The notes beneath the pieces are model-generated. The model was not told the origin of the DNA. It did not search any database and saw only the letters and a list, made by a program, of their open reading frames with translations. Position numbers and translations under genes: made by a program. Shown here piece after piece: positions 1 to 5,352 of a stretch of 5,352 nucleotides of DNA. Every line of letters begins with the position of its first letter. The first letter of the stretch is position 1. The stretch comes from Fiminaster sp050874705 (lineage in GTDB: Bacteria > Bacillota_I > Bacilli_A > RFN20 > CAG-826), in the NCBI GenBank assembly GCA_050874705.1, contig JBNMLE010000054.1:1-5352 (forward strand), in the 5' to 3' direction.

Positions 1-15
1 CATTAATATATTTAT

Positions 16-20
16 GAGGT
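16..20 (+). promoter_or_regulatory. Shine-Dalgarno site of the deaminase gene
   Basis: GAGGT lies six bases before the ATG at 27. It matches five bases of the consensus complementary to the 16S rRNA 3' end at normal spacing, and it fixes the start of the deaminase. It is the only good ribosome binding site in the window; the other five starts have a weak one or none. The 26 bases before the gene are too few to identify a promoter. Confidence 0.85.
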
Positions 21-26
21 AAAAAT

Positions 27-482
27 ATGGATAAATATATGAAAATGGCTATTGGCGAAGCCAGAAAAGGTATTCGTCATGGCCACGGGGGCCCATTTGG
101 GGCTGTCATCGTTAAAGATGGTGTCGTAGTTGGAAAAGGACATAATCAAGCTGTTAAAAATAACGATCCAACATGCCACGGTGAAATGATGGCGATACAT
201 AAAGCATGCAAAACACTTGGAACATTTGATTTAAGTGGTTGCACAATTTACACAACAGGTGAACCATGTCCAATGTGTATGGCCGCAATTTTGTGGGCTA
301 ATATCGAGAAAGTCTATTATGGATGTAACATTCTTGATACTGAAGATATTGGTTTTAGAGACAAAAAATTCTATGACATGACAGATGAAGAAAGAAACGC
401 CATGGTAGTGGAACTTGATCGCAAAGCATGCTTAAGACTTTATAAAGAATACAAAGAAATCAAAGACAAGACTGCTTATTAA
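27..482 (+). CDS. guaD: Guanine deaminase / nucleoside deaminase (zinc-dependent, CDA fold)
   Basis: Small cytosolic zinc hydrolase, most likely converting guanine to xanthine and ammonia in purine salvage or catabolism. The zinc and catalytic motifs are complete: H51-G-E53 (His ligand and proton-shuttling Glu) and P80-C81-P-M-C84 (two Cys ligands). The N-terminal GGPFGAVIVKDG stretch (21-32) and N40 are typical of the family. The 151-residue length fits; Bacillus subtilis GuaD, as I recall it, has 156. GF-x-D (109-112) and a C-terminal tyrosine (Y151) match positions that in the B. subtilis enzyme help recognise guanine through a swapped C-terminal segment. This favours guanine deaminase over tRNA adenosine deaminase TadA, though the substrate remains an inference. 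The first residue pair is HGE and not the commoner HAE; yeast cytosine deaminase also has HGE, so it should be active. The start is set by the GAGGT site at 16-20. The gene stands alone before a terminator. Confidence 0.85.
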   Translation: MDKYMKMAIGEARKGIRHGHGGPFGAVIVKDGVVVGKGHNQAVKNNDPTCHGEMMAIHKACKTLGTFDLSGCTIYTTGEPCPMCMAAILWANIEKVYYGCNILDTEDIGFRDKKFYDMTDEERNAMVVELDRKACLRLYKEYKEIKDKTAY

Positions 483-491
483 AAAATGTAT

Positions 492-526
492 AAAAAACTT
501 CCAAATCAAAAAATGGAAGTTTTTTT
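492..526 (+). terminator. Intrinsic (Rho-independent) terminator after the deaminase gene
   Basis: A perfect 12-bp inverted repeat pairs 492-503 (A6 then CTTCCA) with 514-525 (TGGAAG then T6) around a 10-base loop. A run of seven Ts (520-526) closes the 3' side. It begins ten bases after the deaminase stop codon. The A-run on the 5' side means it could also stop transcription arriving on the minus strand. It separates the deaminase gene from the ABC-F gene. Confidence 0.92.
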
Positions 527-529
527 GTA

Positions 530-557
530 TTTACAAAAATAATTAACTTGTTAATAT
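530..557 (+). promoter_or_regulatory. Candidate sigma-A promoter of the ABC-F gene, probably leaderless
   Basis: Between the terminator and the ATG at 565 lie a -35-like TTTACA (530-535, five of six consensus bases) and, 16 bases on, a -10-like TAATAT (552-557, four of six). Seven bases separate that -10 from the ATG, so transcription would begin at or next to the start codon. A second -10 reading, TATAAA (555-560, five of six), has a 19-base spacer and puts the start even later. In such AT-rich DNA chance matches are common, so the assignment rests mainly on position: only 38 bases are available below the terminator. Confidence 0.5.
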
Positions 558-564
558 AAATTAT

Positions 565-2100
565 ATGGCTTTAATTGAGTTAAAAAACATTGAATTTAAT
601 TATTCTGACAAAGAATTATATCGCTCAATAAATATGAAAATTAATGAAGGCGAACATTGCGTTCTTGTTGGAGTTAATGGCTCTGGTAAGACGACGATTT
701 TGAATATGCTTGCTAAAAAAATAAAGCCAGATAAAGGCGAAGTTATCTGGACTCCTCATGTTACTTTTTCTTATTTAGACCAAAATTTAAAAGTTGATCA
801 AGATATGCTTAGCATCGATTATCTTCATAGCGTTTTTTCATCACTTTTTGAAAAAGAAAAAGAAATGGAAAAGCTATATGAAAAAAGTGCAGTGGATATT
901 GATAATTTCGAAAAATATTTATCTAAAGCACAAAAATTACAAGATGAACTTATATCTGATGGTTTTTATTCGCTAAAAGACGATATTGCACGATTAATAG
1001 CCGGTTTAGGGCTACCTAATAACTGTGTTAACAAACCACTTTCCGAACTTTCTAGCGGGCAAAGAGAAAAAGTATATCTTATTAAAATGCTTCTTGAAAA
1101 AAACGATGTTCTTATTATGGACGAACCAACTAACTTTTTAGATGCAAACCAAGTTAACTGGTTAGCGGATTATTTAAACAACTATGAAAAAGCTTTTATT
1201 GTGGTTTCTCACGACCAAGAATTTTTAAGAAAAATTGCTAATGTCGTTTTTTCATTAGAAAACAAAACAATTGTTCGATACCGAGGCACTTTTGATTATT
1301 TTTTAGAACAACATGAAATCGATAAAGAAATGTATGAAAAGCGTTACAACGCGCAACAAAGATATATTAAAAATGAAGAAGATTTTATAGCAAAACATAT
1401 TGTTAGAGCAACATCATCAAAAGCTGCAAAATCGCGTCGCGCTAGACTAGCTCATCTTGAAAGAATGGATACTCCGATGAAAGAAGAAGGAGTAGTTCAT
1501 TTCGCATTTCCTTTTACAAAAGATGTAGGGAAAGAAGTTTTAAAAATTGATGAATTAGAAATAGGCTATAATGGAAAAGCAATACTGCCTTCTCTAACTT
1601 TTAGCGTTTTTAAAGGTCAAAAAATTGCTATTTTAGGGAAAAATGGTGTTGGTAAAACAACATTTTTGAAGACAATTCTTGGGTTGATACCACCAATCAG
1701 TGGTTCCTATCACTGGATTAATGGTGCAGAAATAAATTATTTTAACCAAGACGCTAATATTGATTTATCAATATCGCCTTTTGATTTAATACATGATAAA
1801 TATCCAGAACTTACTAATACCGAAGTTCGAACACTATTAGGAAGTTTTGGTTTAAGAAAAGATCTTGCTATTAGGAAAATGAAAGAACTTTCGGGAGGAG
1901 AAGTTACTAAAGCGCGTTTTGCGCTTTTATCAATGAAAAAATCAAATGTTCTTATAATGGATGAACCTACAAACCATTTAGATCAAAAAGCAAAAGATGC
2001 ATTATTTGAAGCCATTGAAAGATACGCTGGAGTCGTAATAATGGTCTCACACGAAAAAGATTTTTATGATGGTCTTGTAGATTATGAAATCCATTTTTGA
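565..2100 (+). CDS. ABC-F family ATPase (ribosome-associated, YfmM-like)
   Basis: A 511-residue soluble protein with two ABC ATPase domains and no membrane segment, so it acts on the ribosome and is not a transporter. Domain 1 has Walker A GVNGSGKT (36-43), signature LSSGQ (162-166), Walker B ending in D186-E187 and switch H216. Domain 2 has Walker A GKNGVGKT (358-365), signature LSGGE (442-446), D466-E467 and H496. Both sites look catalytically complete. Residues about 245-305 form the charged helical linker that in ABC-F proteins reaches toward P-site tRNA; its tip is basic (K289, R291, R292, R294). A charged insertion at about 90-135 is the usual arm region. Length and layout recall the B. 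subtilis YfmM type, from memory. Family members resolve stalled ribosomes or protect them from antibiotics, and sequence alone does not decide which. An in-frame stop at 544-546 with no start codon between leaves ATG 565 as the start. There is no Shine-Dalgarno site. Confidence 0.93.
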   Translation: MALIELKNIEFNYSDKELYRSINMKINEGEHCVLVGVNGSGKTTILNMLAKKIKPDKGEVIWTPHVTFSYLDQNLKVDQDMLSIDYLHSVFSSLFEKEKEMEKLYEKSAVDIDNFEKYLSKAQKLQDELISDGFYSLKDDIARLIAGLGLPNNCVNKPLSELSSGQREKVYLIKMLLEKNDVLIMDEPTNFLDANQVNWLADYLNNYEKAFIVVSHDQEFLRKIANVVFSLENKTIVRYRGTFDYFLEQHEIDKEMYEKRYNAQQRYIKNEEDFIAKHIVRATSSKAAKSRRARLAHLERMDTPMKEEGVVHFAFPFTKDVGKEVLKIDELEIGYNGKAILPSLTFSVFKGQKIAILGKNGVGKTTFLKTILGLIPPISGSYHWINGAEINYFNQDANIDLSISPFDLIHDKYPELTNTEVRTLLGSFGLRKDLAIRKMKELSGGEVTKARFALLSMKKSNVLIMDEPTNHLDQKAKDALFEAIERYAGVVIMVSHEKDFYDGLVDYEIHF

Positions 2101-2106
2101 TTTTCG

Positions 2107-2121
2107 TGATATACTTATAAA
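2107..2121 (+). promoter_or_regulatory. Candidate extended -10 promoter of the TM2-rsmE-mtaB operon
   Basis: In the 27-base gap after the ABC-F stop, TGA followed by TATACT (2107-2115) fits an extended -10 element, with five of six bases in the hexamer. An overlapping TATAAA (2116-2121, five of six) is an alternative. Neither has a good -35 at 16-18 bases. The first would give a leader of about five or six bases before ATG 2128; the second would start transcription at the ATG itself. No terminator lies between the ABC-F gene and this operon, so read-through from the ABC-F gene is also possible. Confidence 0.42.
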
Positions 2122-2127
2122 GTAATT

Positions 2128-2568
2128 ATGCCAAATTGTAAAAAATGCCACGCTAGATTATCAAGACTCGACAAAGATATTTGTCCATTTTGTGGAACGA
2201 TTAAACCGCTCGAAGGTCAAGATGATTCTACTGAAGATATAACAAAAGCATTCGATCCGTTTAAAATCGAAGATAATAAAGTTAAAACAAGAAGCAAAAT
2301 TGTAACTGCAGTATTAATGATGACGCTTGGAATTTTTGGAGCGCACGCTTTTTATTTAAAAAAATGGAAATTAGGATTAATCATATTAGGAATATCGCTT
2401 GCATTAATATTAGGATTAGGCTCTATTTTATTCTTTAGCGGTGCTCTTCATAATGCTTTCGCCTTCTTAATACCATATTTTGTTTTGGAAGCCGTGATGA
2501 TTGTTGGCGGAATTATTGTTTTAAAAAGAAACGACATCAAAGATGGCGATGGGGAATTTATAAGATAA
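2128..2568 (+). CDS. Zinc-ribbon TM2-domain membrane protein
   Basis: A 146-residue protein of unknown role. The N-terminus has two CxxC pairs (C4/C7 and C19/C22, the second as CPFCG), a small zinc ribbon expected in the cytoplasm. An acidic, hydrophilic linker follows (about 28-56). The C-terminal part holds three hydrophobic segments, about 57-78, 82-104 and 110-132. The first carries G68-I-F-G71-A-H73-A-F75-Y76, the core of the TM2 family motif, where GxxGxHxFY is typical. The third segment makes it one longer than the usual two-helix TM2 unit. It ends in a short charged tail. The first Cys at residue 4 supports the start at 2128, which has no Shine-Dalgarno site. It is the first gene of the operon, one base before rsmE, in the place where many Bacillota have prmA. 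TM2 domains have no general biochemical function that I can transfer. Confidence 0.85.
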   Translation: MPNCKKCHARLSRLDKDICPFCGTIKPLEGQDDSTEDITKAFDPFKIEDNKVKTRSKIVTAVLMMTLGIFGAHAFYLKKWKLGLIILGISLALILGLGSILFFSGALHNAFAFLIPYFVLEAVMIVGGIIVLKRNDIKDGDGEFIR

Positions 2569-2572
2569 TATG
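2566..2572 (+). promoter_or_regulatory. Stop/start junction TAATATG (TM2 gene to rsmE)
   Basis: The TAA stop of the TM2 gene (2566-2568) is separated by one T from the ATG of rsmE (2570-2572). No Shine-Dalgarno site lies at normal spacing; the nearest purine run, GGGGA (2551-2555), ends 14 bases before the ATG. Translation of rsmE most likely depends on ribosomes that have just finished the TM2 gene. The same seven bases recur at 3284-3290. Confidence 0.6.
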
Positions 2573-3286
2573 CAAAGATATTTTGGATCAGTATTAGGGA
2601 AAAACGTTCTTTTAAAGGATGATGATGTCCATCATCTTTTAAAGGTAATGCGTGCAAGAGTAGGAGATAACATCGAAGTTGTTTCTGATGGCGTTGCTTT
2701 TATGGCGCAAATAAAAAATCTTAAACCACTTCAAATTGAAGTTGTTTCAAAAATTGAAGAAAAAAGAGAATTACCAGTTGATATCGTACTTATTGCCTCA
2801 CTTTTAAAAGGCGATAAATTGGATTTTGTGATTCAAAAAGCATGCGAACTTGGTGTATCTGAAATTGTTTTATTAAATACATCTCGAGTTATAGTTAGGA
2901 AAGATGAATATTGTTCGGAGAAGAAATTCATTCGTTATAATAAAATCCTCAAAGAGGCAAGCGAACAATGTCATAGAAATAAAATACCATTGCTTTATAG
3001 AGCAATTGATATAAAAGACATAAATACGATTAAAGCGGATGTTAAATTAATTGCTTATGAAGATAATGCAGGTTCAACAAAATCATTTTTAAGCGAAATT
3101 AGAAAAATTGAAAAGGGACAAAAAGTTGCAATTATGATAGGACCTGAAGGTGGATTTTCAAGCCAAGAAGTCGCTTTGTGCAAAGAAAACGGCTATATAA
3201 CAGTTCCTTTAGGAAGAAGAATTTTACGTGCTGAAACAGCATCTATTTACGCTTTAAGCGTAATTTCATGTTTGCTTGATAAATAA
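2570..3286 (+). CDS. rsmE: 16S rRNA (uracil(1498)-N(3))-methyltransferase RsmE
   Basis: Methylates N3 of U1498 in helix 44 of 16S rRNA at the decoding centre, using S-adenosylmethionine, on the assembled 30S subunit. At 238 residues it has the normal length of this SPOUT-fold family. Visible landmarks in order are MQRYF at the N-terminus, HHLLKVMRAR (21-30) in the PUA-like RNA-binding domain, KGDKLDFVIQKACELGV (80-96), EASEQCHR (129-136), the SAM-site loop IGPEGGF (190-196) and LGRRILRAETA (214-224) from the C-terminal knot. All are intact. The canonical MQRYF start supports ATG 2570, one base after the TM2 stop. A long hairpin (2609-2645) lies over codons 14-26. Neighbourhood with mtaB is common in Bacillota. 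Confidence 0.97.
   Translation: MQRYFGSVLGKNVLLKDDDVHHLLKVMRARVGDNIEVVSDGVAFMAQIKNLKPLQIEVVSKIEEKRELPVDIVLIASLLKGDKLDFVIQKACELGVSEIVLLNTSRVIVRKDEYCSEKKFIRYNKILKEASEQCHRNKIPLLYRAIDIKDINTIKADVKLIAYEDNAGSTKSFLSEIRKIEKGQKVAIMIGPEGGFSSQEVALCKENGYITVPLGRRILRAETASIYALSVISCLLDK
2609..2645 (+). repeat. 16-bp inverted repeat (hairpin) inside rsmE
   Basis: Bases 2609-2624 can pair with 2630-2645 over 16 positions around the five-base loop ATGTC. Fourteen pairs are Watson-Crick and two are G-U in RNA (2610 with 2644, and 2617 with 2637). The outer ten bases, CTTTTAAAGG, occur at both ends as a direct repeat (2609-2618 and 2636-2645) because the element is nearly self-complementary. It spans codons 14-26 of rsmE, including the conserved HHLLK, so codon choice around a constrained peptide could produce it by chance. 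Whether it has a role is unknown. Confidence 0.6.
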
Positions 3287-3290
3287 TATG
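3284..3290 (+). promoter_or_regulatory. Stop/start junction TAATATG (rsmE to unknown gene)
   Basis: The rsmE stop TAA (3284-3286), one T and the ATG of the next gene (3288-3290) repeat exactly the arrangement at 2566-2572, again without a Shine-Dalgarno site. The parallel is the main reason to place the next gene's start at 3288 and not at the in-frame TTG at 3276, which lies inside rsmE. Confidence 0.6.
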
Positions 3291-4073
3291 TATTTGTACG
3301 AAACTTTGGCCAAATATCAAAAAGGAATAGACTTTAAAAAGAGTGCTGATTATAGTTTTTATGTTGAACATAGGCATTTGTTTAATTCTATTGAAATGTA
3401 TCGCTCTCTTTTTGATGTTGACAACGAATTCGATGTCATTCGTGCAAATATTATTATTCAAGCTTTACTAAATAAGAAAAAAATTGAAGAAGTAATTCTT
3501 TACGCTTATAAAAAAAGTTATATGAAGACTGAAGATGCTTTAAATTTTGTTCACGAACACATTGAAGGTCTTCCATACATACTTGAAGGAGTGAATAAAA
3601 TATTTATTCCCATTTTTTCGCGTTCTATCAATGAATATTATTCTCAAAAGCATGGCAAATTATTATGTGAACCTTATAACAAATTGTTTGATGATTTTAA
3701 TTCATCATGTATAGATTTGTTCGAAGTATATAATTTTGAATTATACGATTCTCTTTTCACAAAACTTATAACGATTTATAAAGATGAAAATATTATGATT
3801 ACATATCATTTGGATTTTAAAACAATATATATAATTAATGATCAAGGCCGACTTGATGCAAAAATAGCTCTATTTGATAAATATTTAAATAAACCAAATT
3901 ATGACCATGTTATCGAAAGAATTCAACCTGTTATTGAACGATACATTGATGATGATAAAGATGGAATGCTTAAAGCTTTAGCAGATAAAAGACTTATTTC
4001 AGAAAAATTAATAAACAAAATCAAACATAATGATTTTAAAAGAACAAAAATATTAGAGAGAAAAGCAAGATGA
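3288..4073 (+). CDS. Unrecognised 261-residue cytosolic protein in the rsmE-mtaB operon
   Basis: I do not recognise the family. The protein has no signal peptide, membrane segment, cysteine cluster or nucleotide-binding motif that I can see. It is rich in Tyr, Phe, Ile, Lys and Asp. Residues about 1-165 look mainly helical. Residues 168-196 alternate hydrophobic and polar residues (IMITYHLDF, then TIYIINDQGRLDAKIALF) and look like a short beta-rich segment with a turn at D185-Q-G. The last 60 residues look helical again and end in a basic tail (KRTKILERKAR). An in-frame TTG at 3276 would add four residues, but ATG 3288 fits the operon pattern better. The stop overlaps the mtaB start as ATGA. 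Base composition resembles its neighbours, with no sign of recent transfer. Tight coupling between rsmE and mtaB suggests a link to RNA modification or ribosome function, which is only inference from position. Confidence 0.85.
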   Translation: MYLYETLAKYQKGIDFKKSADYSFYVEHRHLFNSIEMYRSLFDVDNEFDVIRANIIIQALLNKKKIEEVILYAYKKSYMKTEDALNFVHEHIEGLPYILEGVNKIFIPIFSRSINEYYSQKHGKLLCEPYNKLFDDFNSSCIDLFEVYNFELYDSLFTKLITIYKDENIMITYHLDFKTIYIINDQGRLDAKIALFDKYLNKPNYDHVIERIQPVIERYIDDDKDGMLKALADKRLISEKLINKIKHNDFKRTKILERKAR

Positions 4074-5323
4074 ACTTCAAATTAATATCACTTGGGTGCA
4101 AAGTCAATTCATATGAAAGTAACGCTATACGCGAAATGTTTTTAGTTAACGGTTATAAAGAAGATAACAATAATCTTGATGTAGTTGTTGTTAACACATG
4201 TTCTGTTACTGCTGTTGCTGATCAAAAATCAAGGCAAATTATCCGACGTGAAAAAAGAAATAATAAGAATGCAATAGTGGTAGTTATGGGCTGTTATTCC
4301 CAAAAAAATAGTGAATTTATCGCGGAAAATTGTGCCGCTGATATTATTGTCGGAACATCAAATAGAAACAAAATTTTATCTTTAATTAACGAATTTAAAA
4401 CTACCAAAGAGAAAATTATTCTTATAAATAAAGATGTTAGACATCTTCCTTATGAATCTTTTGGTGTTTTTGCTTTGCCTGAATCAACAAGAGCTTATAT
4501 AAAAATTGAAGATGGCTGTAATAATTTTTGCTCATATTGCACAATTCCATATACACGCGGTCAAGCAAGAAGTCGCGACAAAGAAGAAATCAAAAATGAA
4601 ATTAGATTTTTAATTGATAAAGGATTCAAAGAATTTGTAATAGCCGGCATACATACTGCTCATTACGGACTTGATTTAAAAAACGTGACATTTTCCGATT
4701 TAATCGAAGAAATTGTAAACATTCCTTCCTTATATCGTTTACGTATTTCCTCAATTGAAGAAAGTGAGATTGACGATAAATTCATTGATCTATTAAAAAG
4801 ATATAACAATATTGCTGATCATCTTCATATGCCTCTTCAAAGTGGTTCAAAAACTGTATTAAAAAGAATGCATAGAAAATATAATGTTGATGATTTTATA
4901 AAAAAAGTTGAACAAATCCGTGAAGTGAGACCAAATATTGCAATAACCACAGATGTAATCGTAGGTTTTCCTGGCGAGAGTGATGAAGAATTTGATGAAA
5001 CAGTTGAATTTATCAAAAAAGTTAAATTTTCAGAACTTCATGTTTTTCCATTTTCTGCACGAGAAGGCACTTTAGCTTATTCAATGGATAATCAAGTGGA
5101 CCCAAAAATAAAAAATGAGAGAGTGCAAACTTTAATTAACCTTTCAAAAAAACTGGAAAAAGAATATAGAAGCAAATTCATTGGACAAGAGTTTGATGTA
5201 ATACTCGAAGAAAGAAATAAAAAGATTGATAGATTATGTGGTTTTACATCAAATTACCTTAAATTAGAAGCTGATTTGCCAGATGATTATATTGGCAAGA
5301 TTGTTAAAATAAAAGTTAGTTAA
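4070..5323 (+). CDS. mtaB: tRNA (N6-L-threonylcarbamoyladenosine(37)-C2)-methylthiotransferase MtaB
   Basis: Radical-SAM iron-sulfur enzyme that adds a methylthio group to t6A37 of tRNAs reading ANN codons, giving ms2t6A and stabilising codon pairing. At 417 residues it is near the short end of the family. The N-terminal MTTase domain binds one [4Fe-4S] cluster through C10, C44 (NTCSVT, 42-47) and C75 (MGCYSQ, 73-78). The radical-SAM motif is C150-NNF-C154-SY-C157, followed by TIPYTRG. GIHTAHYG (193-200), HMPLQSGS (253-260) and DVIVGFPGE (295-303) are later core motifs. A TRAM RNA-binding domain occupies roughly 365-417. The TIPYTRG and GIHT motifs favour MtaB over MiaB or RimO. The ATG overlaps the preceding stop by four bases. 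AGAGAG at 4055-4060, nine bases upstream, is a weak Shine-Dalgarno candidate. It is the last complete gene in the window; the 29 bases after the stop contain no terminator. Confidence 0.95.
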   Translation: MNFKLISLGCKVNSYESNAIREMFLVNGYKEDNNNLDVVVVNTCSVTAVADQKSRQIIRREKRNNKNAIVVVMGCYSQKNSEFIAENCAADIIVGTSNRNKILSLINEFKTTKEKIILINKDVRHLPYESFGVFALPESTRAYIKIEDGCNNFCSYCTIPYTRGQARSRDKEEIKNEIRFLIDKGFKEFVIAGIHTAHYGLDLKNVTFSDLIEEIVNIPSLYRLRISSIEESEIDDKFIDLLKRYNNIADHLHMPLQSGSKTVLKRMHRKYNVDDFIKKVEQIREVRPNIAITTDVIVGFPGESDEEFDETVEFIKKVKFSELHVFPFSAREGTLAYSMDNQVDPKIKNERVQTLINLSKKLEKEYRSKFIGQEFDVILEERNKKIDRLCGFTSNYLKLEADLPDDYIGKIVKIKVS

Positions 5324-5352
5324 TATCGATTATATTTGTTATTTTATTAAAC

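Noticed and set aside
12..200. Minus-strand open frame opposite the deaminase gene (62 codons).
   Set aside because: It lies over a clearly conserved enzyme, has no recognisable motif and is explained as a shadow of the plus-strand gene.
492..564. Terminator upstream of the ABC-F gene as an antibiotic-responsive attenuator, as known for some resistance ABC-F genes.
   Set aside because: No leader peptide gene or alternative antiterminator pairing is visible. The terminator begins ten bases after the deaminase stop, and a better promoter candidate lies below it, so it is an ordinary 3' end.
794..976. Plus-strand open frame inside the ABC-F gene in another frame (60 codons).
   Set aside because: Lysine-rich low-complexity translation typical of a shifted AT-rich reading frame, fully inside a conserved gene.
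2341..2425. Recurrent ATTAGGA words in the TM2 gene as a tandem repeat.
   Set aside because: They are irregularly spaced and result from repeated Leu-Gly codons in hydrophobic segments.
2448..2657. Minus-strand open frame across the TM2/rsmE junction (69 codons).
   Set aside because: It overlaps two well-supported genes and shows no family motif or ribosome binding site.
3276..3287. TTG at 3276 as the start of the unknown gene, giving 265 residues.
   Set aside because: It would overlap the end of rsmE, has no Shine-Dalgarno site, and is less likely than the ATG at 3288 that repeats the junction before rsmE.
3243..3461. Minus-strand open frame opposite the start of the unknown gene (72 codons).
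   Set aside because: The plus-strand gene has operon spacing on both sides; the opposite frame has no support.
5324..5352. AT-rich tail with a TATATT element as a promoter for a following gene.
   Set aside because: No -35 partner at a workable distance and the window ends before any start codon, so there is too little to call.

Overview
This is an AT-rich, gene-dense stretch of a bacterial chromosome. It carries six plus-strand genes and only one intergenic gap of any size (483-564). The protein families, the AT-rich codon use and the short spacing suggest a low-GC Gram-positive bacterium: Bacillota, or a neighbouring Bacilli/Mollicutes-like lineage. UGA is a stop codon here. It closes the ABC-F gene and the 3288-4073 gene, the tryptophan codons I checked in the ABC-F gene are TGG, and all proteins end where their families should. 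This argues against a Mycoplasma/Spiroplasma code. I cannot name a genus.

Region 1 (1-526) holds a guanine/nucleoside deaminase of the zinc cytidine-deaminase fold (27-482). It has a clear Shine-Dalgarno site and is closed by a strong intrinsic terminator (492-526). Region 2 (527-2100) is a single ABC-F ATPase, a ribosome-binding twin-ATPase protein and not a transporter. Its start codon lies just below a candidate promoter, with no Shine-Dalgarno sequence and hardly any room for a leader.

Region 3 (about 2107-5323) looks like one operon of four tightly packed genes: a zinc-ribbon/TM2 membrane protein, the 16S rRNA methyltransferase RsmE, a 261-residue protein I do not recognise, and the tRNA methylthiotransferase MtaB. 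The junctions are +1, +1 and -4 nt. The first two have the same TAATATG stop/start arrangement, and the third is an ATGA overlap, so the genes are probably translationally coupled. Two of the four modify RNA that acts in decoding: RsmE at m3U1498 of 16S rRNA, and MtaB at ms2t6A37 of tRNA. With the ABC-F protein next door, the window has a translation theme. The rsmE-mtaB association is common in Bacillota. The TM2 protein and the unknown protein are the unusual members.

The window contains no mobile element, CRISPR array, RNA gene or clear novel system. The points most worth a second look are the unknown operon protein, the shortage of Shine-Dalgarno sites with probable leaderless or coupled starts, and a 16-bp hairpin inside the start of rsmE.
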